Assembly (NCBI RefSeq): GCF_000716595.1 | Contig: NZ_JNXC01000028.1 | Location: forward strand, 1 to 64,000 | DNA: 64,000 nucleotides | DNA from: Saccharothrix sp. NRRL B-16314 | GTDB taxonomy: Bacteria > Actinomycetota > Actinomycetes > Mycobacteriales > Pseudonocardiaceae | Reading direction: 5' to 3' | Part shown: positions 17,501-25,004 of the stretch, piece after piece | How positions within the stretch are numbered: position 1 is the stretch's first letter | How the letters are laid out: every line of letters starts with the position of its first letter | Translations under genes and position numbers: made by a program | Notes under the pieces: generated by a model | What the model was told of the DNA's origin: nothing | Databases searched by the model: none | What the model saw: the letters and a program-made list of their open reading frames with translations, nothing else

Positions 17501-17968
17501 GACGATCAGGCAGCGCCGGACGTCGTCGCGCAGCAGCAACTCCTTGACGTAGAGGCCCGCCATGATCGTCTTGCCGGCGCCGGGGTCGTCGGCGAGGAGG
17601 AACCGCAGCGGGGCGCGGTCGAGCATCTCGCCGTACACGGCCTGGATCTGGTGCGGCAACGGGCGCACGTCACTGGTCGCCACCGCGAGCATCGGGTCGG
17701 ACAGGCCCGCCAGGGAGATCCGCTGCGCCTCGGCGACCAGCCGGAAGTCCGACGCGTCGGCGTCGAAGGGCCTGCTGCCCGCGTCGGACGGGCGGAGCTT
17801 GTCCTCGTCGGCCCTGAACAGCACCCGCTGACCCAACCCGCTGCTCACGGTCTTGTAGGTCAGCTCGACGGCGTCCGAGCCGTGCGGTTGGGCGGCGATC
17901 ACCTGGACCGGCTCGCCGGGCACCACGCCCAGCACCCGCACGCCCGACCGAAGATCCTCAAGCCGCAC
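14555..17968 (-). CDS. SNF2/RapA-type ATPase with C-terminal DUF3883 (DrmD-like)
   Basis: 1137 residues from GTG 17968, preceded by a run of Gs. Helicase lobe 1 has DDPGAGKT (Walker A), VVVDEAHRMSAHYF (Walker B) and TATPHAGKEEDF. Lobe 2 has KLIIFTEHRDTLHHL, LVATDAAGEGLNLQ and FGRVHRIGQTE. A coiled, charged region follows at about 890-970. The last 130 residues match DUF3883 (NPGYDVLSV, IRIEVKAR, FYVTHNEI), a nuclease-like fold often fused to defence ATPases. DrmD of DISARM has this general architecture, but no drmA, drmB, drmC or methylase gene is present here, so DISARM is not claimed. A divergent SNF2 gene shares its 143-bp upstream region. Likely a DNA translocase; a role in phage defence or repair is inference. 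Confidence 0.85.
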   Translation of the reverse strand: MRLEDLRSGVRVLGVVPGEPVQVIAAQPHGSDAVELTYKTVSSGLGQRVLFRADEDKLRPSDAGSRPFDADASDFRLVAEAQRISLAGLSDPMLAVATSDVRPLPHQIQAVYGEMLDRAPLRFLLADDPGAGKTIMAGLYVKELLLRDDVRRCLIVAPGGLVEQWQDELFYKFGLRFDILGKDLVDAALGTTVFEQHPLLIARMDQLSRSEELTAQLRDTQFDLVVVDEAHRMSAHYFGGKVDRTKRFLLGETLRDHTRHLLLMTATPHAGKEEDFQLFLTLLERDGFEGRFKDGVVPRPDTSGLMRRMIKEDLLTFEGRPLFPERIAQTVPYELTEEEKDLYDRVTGYVREGMNRAARLDDKRRNTVGFALTVLQRRLASSPEAIHQSLVRRVGRLTRRRDDLVQGRDVAVEPVIDPRDWDADDRSAAEVEAVEEELLDAATAARTVQELDAELAELADLVVAAQHVRDLGTDRKWVELRRILEDNDLIHPAAERPRKLIIFTEHRDTLHHLGRKIRALFGAADAVREIHGGVRRADRRATTEEFTKNPACRVLVATDAAGEGLNLQAAHLVVNYDLPWNPNRIEQRFGRVHRIGQTEVCRLWNLVAANTREGAVFTRLLEKVDEQRKAYGGKVFDVLGAAFDETPLRDLLIDAIRYGELPETRARMEQVLDKSVAHGLRELLQDRALTHHAMSHGDLAAVRGRMEEARARRLQPHYVEWAFRAAFERFGGRLVRRERGRYEITHVPPGVRGVTKRGPVASRYERVTFALDLVDVDGKPRADLLAPGHPLHDAVAEVATTQLGGVLDRGTVLVSAEIGEPRLLVAVVEEVVDGTGESIARRFGYAYVDAAGQVTPAGPAPYLDCVPVPDPAAVVKPSWLADAESRARSWIIGHSLQQYADEVASRRVAEVERTRKQVDQRLTYEANRLEGEAAAARDRERSGVKPKEGSESLTRKAQELRARREARLALLDKQSELSPKPPHIVTAALVLPAADVDLPSDSPLHARETKAVERRGVDLVLATERALGREPREQPFANPGYDVLSVSRDGGPSIRIEVKARIEGADDFYVTHNEIVTGKNAVPDYRLALVAVSARGPEHDEVRYVAAPFTGVDFGDLSATGVRADWSKTWDAGTAPF

Positions 17969-18111
17969 CGACTACCCCCAGCCCACACCGCACCGTCGAG
18001 CGGAACATCGCCGCAGGGGCCCGATTCGGTACACACCCACGCTCGCTGGGCCCCGCAGGTGATGTGCTCTACCCTCACCCTTCCCCATTCCCCCGAACCC
18101 CGCAGCGGTGC
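17969..18111. promoter_or_regulatory. Shared upstream region of two divergent SNF2-type genes
   Basis: 143 bp separate the GTG of the leftward gene from the ATG of the rightward gene, so both promoters must lie here. I could not pick an unambiguous -35/-10 pair or operator. Confidence 0.5.
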
Positions 18112-20775
18112 ATGAACAAGACTGAACGCCAAGAGCTCCGGCGGCTCGTGGACGACTCGCAGCAGTGGAGTCGGCGCGCTGCCGAATCACAGTCCCGGCG
18201 CAAGGCCGTCCGGAACGCGGCACGTGCCGCTGAACAACGGCTGGCCGCGCGCGCCGTGGACGTCAACCGCGCCGGGAAGACCACGTGGCAGGTCATTCCA
18301 CTCGACGTGGAAGACAAGCAGGCCGTAGCACTCCTGCACGACCGGGCGAACCTCCCGAAGCGCTCGACCGACGACCGGGACCTGCTGAAGGCCCTCACCG
18401 AAGACGTGCCGCTCGTGGTCGGCGCGGTCTCCCGGGTGCTCGGCGTCCGGCGGTTCTTCACGGGATCGGCGCGGAAGCAGACGGCGGGCGAAGCTGCCTC
18501 GTACCTGCGGGACCTGCACGCGGCGGTCCTCGGGACCGACGGCCCGGCGCGGCTCGACCGGCTGGGGACCTTCGACGACCCGGTCGACGCCTCGGAGGTC
18601 GCGCTCGACGCGCTGCTCGACCCGGCGCTCCGCTTCGACCTCGTCTCGGGGCGGAGCGATCCCGGAGCGCTGGTCGTCGACCGGTCCGCCTTCGCCGGGT
18701 TGCCCCGTGCGCTGGAGTCCATCGCCGACGCCCTCGCCAACGAGGAGTCGTACCGCGCGGCGGCGCACAAGGCCGGTGAGGAGGTCCGCCGCGCGGAGGT
18801 GAGGCGGATGCTGGCCGGGATGCCGGTGGACGCGCTCAAGACGGCCACCCGCGACCGCCTCCGGTTGGGTCCGCTGGTCGAGGCGGGCATCGTCACCGTG
18901 CTGGACGTGCTGCGGAACGCCGGGTCGCTCCAGTCGCTGCCCGGCGTCGGCGAGACCTCCGCGCGCCGCATGGTGGGCGCGGCGCAGACGTTGCGGAAGA
19001 CGACGTTCGACGAGATGCCGGTGCGCATCGACATCGCCAACCGCCACCCCGAGACCACCGAGCTCCTGGACCGCCTCGCCGACTGGGACTCCAGCCGGCG
19101 GACCCGCGGCGCGGCGGCGGACCTCGAACGCGCGGCCGAGCTGGCGCCGCTGGGCCGGGCCGTCGGGCGCGGCACGACGCACCTCCTCGTCATCCCCACC
19201 CGGAAGGCACCTGCCGACGGGTTCCTGGAGAGCGTCCGGATCGTCATCCGCCGGGCCGGGTTGCTGGACGGTTCGAGCGCGTCGGCGGCGCGGGACGCCG
19301 GTGCGGACCCGTGGGACGACTTCCTGGCCCGCCCCGCCGACTACTTCGCCATGCTGTCCGAACTCGGGTTCATCACCGAGGACGAGACCTCGACGCACGG
19401 CGACCTCCCGGAGGAGATCGTCGAAGCCGTGCGCGACCAGGCGCTCAGCGGCGAACACCTCACCGCGTCCCTGCGCGGCTACCAGAGCTTCGCGGCGCGG
19501 TTCGCCCTGGTGCAGCGCAAGGTCGTCATCGGGGACGAGATGGGCCTCGGCAAGACCGTCGAGGCGATCGCCGTGCTGGCGCACCTGCGCAGCGCGGGCG
19601 AGACGCACTTCGTCGTGGTGTGCCCGGCGGCCGTGGTCACGAACTGGGTCCGCGAGGTGGGCGGGAAGTCGAGGCTGCGCGCGCACCGCGTCCACGGACC
19701 CGACCGCGAGCGCGCAGCCCGGTCGTGGGCGCGCGACGGGGGCGTCGCCGTCACCACGTTCGAGACGCTGAAGTGGTGGGAGCCCGCGCTGACCCGCGTC
19801 CGCGACCTGGCGTGCGTCGTGGTCGACGAAGCGCACTACATCAAGAACCCCGCCGCACACCGGTCGATGCGCACCGGCGACCTCGTCGCGCGGGCGGACC
19901 GGGCGATCCTCCTCACCGGCACGCCGCTGGAGAACCGGGTCGAGGAGTTCCGCACCCTCGTGTCCTACCTGCGGCCCGACCTCACCGCGCACGCCGACGA
20001 CCTGTCCGCCCGGACGTTCCGGCGGCGGATCGCGCCCGCGTACCTGCGGCGCAACCAGGAGGACGTGCTGACCGAGCTGCCCGAGCTCATCGAGGTGGAC
20101 GAGTGGCTGCCGCTCTCGGCCGCGGAGGCGTCGGCCTACCGGGCGGCCGTCCTCCAGGGCAACTTCATGGCGATGCGCCAAGCCGCGATGCGCCAGGGCA
20201 GGCGGTCGGAGAAGCTCCGGCGGCTGGTCGAGATCGTCCAGGAGGCCGAGGCCAACGAACGGCGCGTCATCGTGTTCTCGTACTTCCGGGAGGTGCTGGA
20301 CCTCGTCGCCAGGGAACTGCCGAAGCCGGTGTTCGGGCCGTTGAACGGCTCGGTGCCCGCGGCCAAGCGGCAGGAGGCGATCGACCGGTTCTCCGCGGCC
20401 AGGCACGGTGCGGTGCTGGTGGCCCAGATCGAGGCGCTGGGCGTGGGGCTGAACATCCAGTCGGCCTCCGTCGTCGTCATCTGCGAACCCCAGCTCAAGC
20501 CCACCACCGAGGCGCAGGCCATCGCCCGCGCGCACCGCATGGGCCAGGTGCGGTCGGTGCAGGTCCACCGGTTGCTGTCGGAGGACAGCGTGGACCAGCG
20601 GATCACCGAGCTGCTCGCCCGCAAGCGGCAGCTGTTCGACGAGTTCGCCAGGGTCAGCGACACGGCCGACTCCAGCCCCGAGGCGGTCGACCTGTCCGAG
20701 GCGGAGCTGGTGCGGGAAGTCCTTGCCGCGGAACGGAAGCGGTTCGCCGAGCGGGTCTCCGACCACGAGGGCTGA
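18112..20775 (+). CDS. SNF2-family ATPase with N-terminal HhH region
   Basis: 887 residues from ATG 18112; an in-frame GTG at 18064 would add 16 residues of non-conserved sequence and is not preferred. The N-terminal 400 residues are family-specific, with a helix-hairpin-helix-like segment (LQSLPGVGETSARRMVGAAQ, about residue 278) that usually binds DNA non-specifically. The SNF2 core starts at about residue 460: GDEMGLGKTVEAIAVL (Walker A), VVDEAHYIKNPAAHRS (DEAH box) and LLTGTPLENRVEEF. Lobe 2 has VIVFSYFREVLDLVA, GSVPAAKRQEAIDRF, VGLNIQSASVVVICEP and ARAHRMGQVRSVQVHRL. All ATPase motifs look intact. It is encoded divergently from the DUF3883-bearing SNF2 protein. A chromatin-type remodelling, repair or defence role cannot be separated from sequence alone. 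Confidence 0.88.
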   Translation: MNKTERQELRRLVDDSQQWSRRAAESQSRRKAVRNAARAAEQRLAARAVDVNRAGKTTWQVIPLDVEDKQAVALLHDRANLPKRSTDDRDLLKALTEDVPLVVGAVSRVLGVRRFFTGSARKQTAGEAASYLRDLHAAVLGTDGPARLDRLGTFDDPVDASEVALDALLDPALRFDLVSGRSDPGALVVDRSAFAGLPRALESIADALANEESYRAAAHKAGEEVRRAEVRRMLAGMPVDALKTATRDRLRLGPLVEAGIVTVLDVLRNAGSLQSLPGVGETSARRMVGAAQTLRKTTFDEMPVRIDIANRHPETTELLDRLADWDSSRRTRGAAADLERAAELAPLGRAVGRGTTHLLVIPTRKAPADGFLESVRIVIRRAGLLDGSSASAARDAGADPWDDFLARPADYFAMLSELGFITEDETSTHGDLPEEIVEAVRDQALSGEHLTASLRGYQSFAARFALVQRKVVIGDEMGLGKTVEAIAVLAHLRSAGETHFVVVCPAAVVTNWVREVGGKSRLRAHRVHGPDRERAARSWARDGGVAVTTFETLKWWEPALTRVRDLACVVVDEAHYIKNPAAHRSMRTGDLVARADRAILLTGTPLENRVEEFRTLVSYLRPDLTAHADDLSARTFRRRIAPAYLRRNQEDVLTELPELIEVDEWLPLSAAEASAYRAAVLQGNFMAMRQAAMRQGRRSEKLRRLVEIVQEAEANERRVIVFSYFREVLDLVARELPKPVFGPLNGSVPAAKRQEAIDRFSAARHGAVLVAQIEALGVGLNIQSASVVVICEPQLKPTTEAQAIARAHRMGQVRSVQVHRLLSEDSVDQRITELLARKRQLFDEFARVSDTADSSPEAVDLSEAELVREVLAAERKRFAERVSDHEG

Positions 20776-20781
20776 AGCCGC

Positions 20782-20818
20782 GACGCGCGGACGCCGGGAT
20801 GGCCGGCGTCCGCGCGTC
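20782..20818. terminator. Bidirectional hairpin terminator
   Basis: A perfect 16-bp inverted repeat (GACGCGCGGACGCCGG) with a 5-nt loop lies 7 bp after the SNF2 stop and 14 bp from the end of the convergent mannanase gene. Confidence 0.85.
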
Positions 20819-20831
20819 GAGGGTGGACAGG

Positions 20832-22181
20832 TCAGCTCGCGGTGCAGGAGGCGGTCGGCGCGCTGTTGGTGGCGCGCGACGAACCCGTGAACCCGAACGA
20901 AGTGCTGGAACCGGCGTTGAGACTGCCGTTGTAGCCCGCGTTCCGGGCCGTCACGGTCGATCCGGCGCTGGTGACCTCGGCGTTCCAGGCGTGGTCGACG
21001 GTCTGGCCGTCGGCGTACGTCCAGGTGACCGTCCAGCCCTTGATCGCCGACGTGCCCGCCGTGACCCGGACCTCGCCCTGGAAACCGCCCGGCCACTGGT
21101 TGGTGACCGCGTACGCGGCGGTGCAGCGGAGGCCGCCAGGCGTCGTGGTCGTGGGCGTGGTCGTCGTCGTGGTCGTGGTGGTGGTCGACGTGGTCGACGT
21201 CGGGCCGCCGAAGATGGCGGCTTCCTTCGCCGTGGCCTTGATCCCGTCGGCGCCGTTGAAGATGCGCTCACCCCAGGTCGTGAGCCGGTTCGGGTCGAAG
21301 TCGGTGGCCATGTCCAGGATCGGGTCGGAGTTCCCGCTCCACGACCACGCCAGGTAGCCGAGACCGCGCTTCTCCGACTCGGCCAGGATCGTCTCGTGGT
21401 CCACCTCGTTCGCGGCGAACTTCCAGCCGAACTCGCCGATGACGAGCGGCCAGTTGTTGGCCTGGAAGTGGTCCAGGTAGGAGACGATCGTGGACGCCGA
21501 GCTGTACACCGAGTACATGTGGATCGACAGCACGGTGTTCTTCCGGCTGTCCGCGTCGAGGACCTCCTGCGCGTCGGCCCGCATGACGTGCTGCCAGTCC
21601 TGGCCCCAGTTCGGCCCGTCGACCATCAGCAGGTGCTCGAACCCGTTGGCGCGCATCTTCTTGACCGCGTTGACCGTCGCGTCGGTCCACTGCGCGGCGT
21701 CGGTGTTCCCGATCGGCTCGTTGCCGATGTTGATGACGACGTAGTCCTCCTGGCCGACCAGGGCGCTCTTCTGGCTGATCCAGTAGTCGGCCGCCTCGTC
21801 GAGGGACGCGGCGGCGGCTTCCTCGCCGTAGCCGGTGGTGTCGTGCACCTCCAGCACGCAGATCATCTTGTTCCGCTTGCACAACGCGATCACTTCGGCC
21901 GTGTCGGTGGACGGACCCCACCGCTTGCCGGTGCCCAGGACGACCCGAACGGTGTTGGCGCCCAACGCCTTCACGTCGGCGAACGAGTTCGTCCGGCCGG
22001 TGTACCAGACGTGCGGGTGGTTGACGCCGCGCATCACGAACGGCTGCCCGTCGGCTTCGACGATCCTGGTGCCGCTGACGTGCAGCCCCACCGCCGCCTG
22101 GGCTTGCGACAGGGCCGTCACCCCGAAACCCGCGACGACGAGCAGCGCGGCGCTGATCATGGCGATTGCTCTTCTAGTCAT
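20832..22181 (-). CDS. Secreted GH5 beta-mannanase with CBM2 module
   Basis: 449 residues. The signal peptide MTRRAIAMISAALLVVAGFG ends near AQA-AVGLH. The GH5 domain (about 32-330) starts GLHVSGTRIVEADGQPF and contains VHDTTGYGE, the acid/base glutamate E155 in NIGNEP and the nucleophile E250 in VIGEFGW. The opening sequence and VRGVNHPHVWY-like region resemble actinobacterial endo-1,4-beta-mannanases (subfamily GH5_8) rather than cellulases. A poly-threonine linker (about 335-352) joins a C-terminal CBM2 domain with flanking cysteines and binding-face aromatics in NQWPGG, HAWNA and NAGYNG. It should hydrolyse mannan backbones while held on cellulose. A CebR-like palindrome 52 bp upstream of the start suggests repression relieved by oligosaccharides. 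Confidence 0.9.
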   Translation of the reverse strand: MTRRAIAMISAALLVVAGFGVTALSQAQAAVGLHVSGTRIVEADGQPFVMRGVNHPHVWYTGRTNSFADVKALGANTVRVVLGTGKRWGPSTDTAEVIALCKRNKMICVLEVHDTTGYGEEAAAASLDEAADYWISQKSALVGQEDYVVINIGNEPIGNTDAAQWTDATVNAVKKMRANGFEHLLMVDGPNWGQDWQHVMRADAQEVLDADSRKNTVLSIHMYSVYSSASTIVSYLDHFQANNWPLVIGEFGWKFAANEVDHETILAESEKRGLGYLAWSWSGNSDPILDMATDFDPNRLTTWGERIFNGADGIKATAKEAAIFGGPTSTTSTTTTTTTTTTPTTTTPGGLRCTAAYAVTNQWPGGFQGEVRVTAGTSAIKGWTVTWTYADGQTVDHAWNAEVTSAGSTVTARNAGYNGSLNAGSSTSFGFTGSSRATNSAPTASCTAS

Positions 22182-22232
22182 TGCTCTTCCGACACCTCAT
22201 CGAGTCGACTCAGCTGGTGACCGACGTTCCGT

Positions 22233-22248
22233 CTGGGAGCGCTCCCAG
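22233..22248. promoter_or_regulatory. CebR-like operator upstream of the mannanase gene
   Basis: A perfect palindrome CTGGGAGCGCTCCCAG. Its core is identical to the 14-bp CebR box (TGGGAGCGCTCCCA) that controls cellulose and cello-oligosaccharide genes in Streptomyces through a LacI-family repressor. It sits 52 bp upstream of the mannanase start codon. No typical cebR gene is in this window, so the regulator would act in trans. Confidence 0.85.
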
Positions 22249-22642
22249 TAACGGTGTCGGTCAGTGATGACCACACGACATCGACGGGGAGCAGTAGTCG
22301 GCCGACCGGACTGGGTGCAGCACGGTCGGTGACGAGGCGGCGCCCAGCTCCGAGCACCATTAGTTTCCCTGCGGAACTTAAGCGCCCACGGTACGGCCGC
22401 CCTCGTCGTGAAGTCAAGATCTACCGTCACAACGGCCTGACCAGTACCGTCATCTGAACCCGCTCCTCCGGTAGAGCGAATCCGCTCCTCCTCGCGCCCG
22501 ATCCGCCGTAGTCCGTTCGCGGTGGCGCGGCGTTCGGGCGGTCCGGCCGGGTGACGGGGAGGCGCGGGTCGACCGAAGCGGCAAGCCACCGGAACCGCCT
22601 GGTGGTGTGTAGCTTTGCGTGACCAGGCAGCGAGTCGTTGCA

Positions 22643-22658
22643 CTGGGAGCGATCCCAG
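22643..22658. promoter_or_regulatory. CebR-like operator upstream of the ROK regulator gene
   Basis: CTGGGAGCGATCCCAG is one base off a perfect palindrome and off the site at 22233-22248. It lies 45 bp upstream of the ROK regulator start. The pair of sites suggests both divergent genes answer to the same repressor. Confidence 0.75.
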
Positions 22659-22702
22659 GACGCGGCGAGGTGTGAGCTCGAGATCCAGGAGTGCCGAGGT
22701 CG

Positions 22703-23869
22703 ATGACAACGCCCCACGCCACGCCGTCGTGGCCGAACCTGCCCGAGGTCGCGCGGGACGTCCTGCTGGAGGTGTTGATCCACGGCCCGCTGTCCCGCGC
22801 GGAGATCGCCGCCCGGTTGCGCCTGTCCCGGCCGACCCTCACCAGGTTGACCAAGGCGCTGGTGTCGGACGGCCTGCTGGTCGAGGGCGAGACCAAACCG
22901 GCTCCGTCGGTCGGCCGCCCGTCGGAGATGCTCCACGTGCGGGGTGAGGCCCACCGCTTCCTCGGCGTGAAGCTGACCGCCGAACGGCTCTTCGCCACCG
23001 TCACCGACCTGACCGCGATCCCGCTGGACACCACCGAGGAGCCGCTGCACTCCCACGACCCGGACGAGGTCGTCGCCCAGGTCGCGAAGGTCGCGGCCCG
23101 GTTCCCCGGCATCACCGGCATCGGCGTGACGCTGGGCGGGATCGTCCTCGACGGGCTGGTCGCGCGCCACGAGTTCCTCGGATGGACCGACGTGCCGCTC
23201 AAGACCGCCCTGACCGGCGCCACCGGCATCCCCACCGCGGTAGACAACGACGTGCAGGCGCTCACCGCCGCCGAACACTGGTTCGGTCCGGGCGCCGGGC
23301 TGGAGTCGATGGCCGTGATCACCGTCGGCGCGGGTGTCGGCACCGGGCTGATCGTGGACGGCCGGCTCGTGCGCGGCGCGCACGGCCTGCACCCGCACTT
23401 CAGCCACACCCTCGTCGACTCCAACGGTCCGCTGTGCGGCTGCGGTCGGCGCGGCTGCATCTCCAGCTACCTCATGACGCACATGATGATGCGCAGGCTG
23501 GCCGGCAACCCCGCGTACGAGGAAGCACTGGACCGGGTCCGCGCCGGCGACCCGGAGGCCAGGCGGGTGTTCGACGACGCGGGATACGCGCTCGGCGTGC
23601 TCATCGGCACCGTCGCCAACGTCATCGACCCGCAGAAGGTGCTGCTCACCGGCGAAGGTCTGCCGCTGTACGAGGTGTCGTCCCGGTTCGTGCACGACGG
23701 CATCGAGGACACCTACGAGGACGACCCCGACCTGATCGAACTGGACGTGCAGCCGTTCGACTTCCGCGAGTGGGCCCGGTCCGGTGCCGCGCTCGCGATC
23801 AAGGCCACGATCACCGGGTCCATCCGCGACCGGCCGGAGGGCACTCCGCGACGCGTCGGCCGGCGGTGA
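22703..23869 (+). CDS. ROK-family transcriptional regulator / sugar kinase-like
   Basis: 388 residues from ATG 22703 (AGGAG 11 bp upstream; GTG 22691 is the alternative). An N-terminal winged helix (residues about 10-75, LSRAEIAARLRLSRPTLTRLTKAL) is followed by the ROK domain, with the phosphate-binding GIGVTLGGIVLDG, the VDNDVQALTAAEHWFG segment, a GVGTGLIVDGRLVRGAHGLH loop and the zinc signature HPHFSHTL, then GPLCGCGRRGCI. The winged helix marks it as a repressor or activator of the NagC/XylR type, not a plain glucokinase. It is divergent from the mannanase, and a CebR-like box lies in its own promoter region. It probably senses a sugar released from plant polysaccharide; the ligand is not predictable here. 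Confidence 0.88.
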   Translation: MTTPHATPSWPNLPEVARDVLLEVLIHGPLSRAEIAARLRLSRPTLTRLTKALVSDGLLVEGETKPAPSVGRPSEMLHVRGEAHRFLGVKLTAERLFATVTDLTAIPLDTTEEPLHSHDPDEVVAQVAKVAARFPGITGIGVTLGGIVLDGLVARHEFLGWTDVPLKTALTGATGIPTAVDNDVQALTAAEHWFGPGAGLESMAVITVGAGVGTGLIVDGRLVRGAHGLHPHFSHTLVDSNGPLCGCGRRGCISSYLMTHMMMRRLAGNPAYEEALDRVRAGDPEARRVFDDAGYALGVLIGTVANVIDPQKVLLTGEGLPLYEVSSRFVHDGIEDTYEDDPDLIELDVQPFDFREWARSGAALAIKATITGSIRDRPEGTPRRVGRR

Positions 23870-23960
23870 AGACGGCTGGGTGAAGACCGGCCCCAGGTGA
23901 AGACTGGTCGGGTCACCCGGACGGCGGAACCCGACCGCCGTCGACCGCGTCGGACGGGTC

Positions 23961-25001
23961 ATGGCACTCGGTCGGGTCGCAACCCGAATGGCGGTCGTGG
24001 TGGCACTCGCCGTCACGGTGGTGGCAGTGGACCCCGCGATGTCGGGCGCGTGCGCCTGCGGTGCGTTCGTCGCCAACGACAAGCTGCGCGCGCAGCAGGA
24101 GACCGCGCTGGTGGAGTTGACCGGGCGCACCGAGTCGATCACCCTCTCGGTGCAGGCGCGGTCCGCGGCGACCCAGGCCGCGTTCCTGATGCCGGTGCCC
24201 GCGCGCGCCCGGTTCGAGATCGCCGACGGTGAGCTGTTCACCGAACTCGACCGGATCAGCCGCCCGGACGTCGAGGTGCGGCGCGTGACGATCGACGGTG
24301 ACGGCGCGGGTGCTCCCCCGGGTTCGGACCGCGGCGCCACGGTCGTCGACCACGTCGAGGTCGGGCCCTACGAGGTCGCGCAACTCGCCGGCACCGACGC
24401 CACCGCCGTGACGCAGTGGTTGGGAGAACACGACTTCACGCTGCCCACCGCCCTCGGAGGCGCGCTCGAACCGTACCTCGCCGAGGGCTGGCTCGTCGTC
24501 GCGGTGCGCCTGGCCCCGACCTCGGGCAGCCTGTCCGACGGGCTGCCGCCGATGCGGCTGGCGTTCGAGACCGACACCCCGGTCTACCCGATGCGACTGT
24601 CCGCCACGGCCGAGGGCAAGCAGCCGCTGCGGCTGTACGTGCTGGCCGACCACCGGATGGACGTCAGCAACCCGGCGCCCAAGGGCACCGCGCCCGAGCT
24701 GGTGTTCGCGGGCGAGGTGAAGCCGGACCCGCAGTACCCGACGCTGTCCGCCGCGTTGACCGGCCCGCGCTTCCTGACCCGCTACGACGCGGAGTTCTCA
24801 CCCGCGAGGATCACCGACGACATCCGCCTCACCCGCGCCGCCACCGACGACCACCACCGAGCGATCGTGGTCGTCACCGAGTACGTCCGCTCGTCCTGGC
24901 CGATGCCAGGGCTGCCGCTGACCCTCCTGGCCTTGGCACTGGTCGCAGGCGCCGTCGTCATAGTCCGCCGCGTCCGGTCCCGCCGTTCGACCAAGGCCTG
25001 A
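23961..25001 (+). CDS. DUF2330 membrane-anchored extracellular protein
   Basis: 346 residues. A signal sequence (residues 1-29, ending near PAMSGACACGAFV) is followed by a cysteine pair. A long extracytoplasmic domain contains ETALVELTGRTESITLSVQ and AAFLMPVPARARFEI, and one C-terminal membrane helix (LTLLALALVAGAVVIV) precedes a basic RRVRSRRSTKA tail. This topology and the MPVPA motif match the DUF2330 family, whose function is unknown. ATG 23961 is used; ATG 23988 would shorten the signal sequence. It ends 3 bp before the end of a convergent hydrolase gene, with no room for a separate terminator. Confidence 0.8.
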   Translation: MALGRVATRMAVVVALAVTVVAVDPAMSGACACGAFVANDKLRAQQETALVELTGRTESITLSVQARSAATQAAFLMPVPARARFEIADGELFTELDRISRPDVEVRRVTIDGDGAGAPPGSDRGATVVDHVEVGPYEVAQLAGTDATAVTQWLGEHDFTLPTALGGALEPYLAEGWLVVAVRLAPTSGSLSDGLPPMRLAFETDTPVYPMRLSATAEGKQPLRLYVLADHRMDVSNPAPKGTAPELVFAGEVKPDPQYPTLSAALTGPRFLTRYDAEFSPARITDDIRLTRAATDDHHRAIVVVTEYVRSSWPMPGLPLTLLALALVAGAVVIVRRVRSRRSTKA

Positions 25002-25004
25002 CGC

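Noticed and set aside
15287..18115. A long plus-strand frame opposite the DUF3883 ATPase gene
   Set aside because: The minus-strand frame has all helicase motifs and DUF3883; the plus-strand product has no recognisable domain.
14555..20775. A DISARM defence system
   Set aside because: Only a DrmD-like ATPase is present. No DrmA, DrmB or DrmC protein or methyltransferase is encoded beside it.
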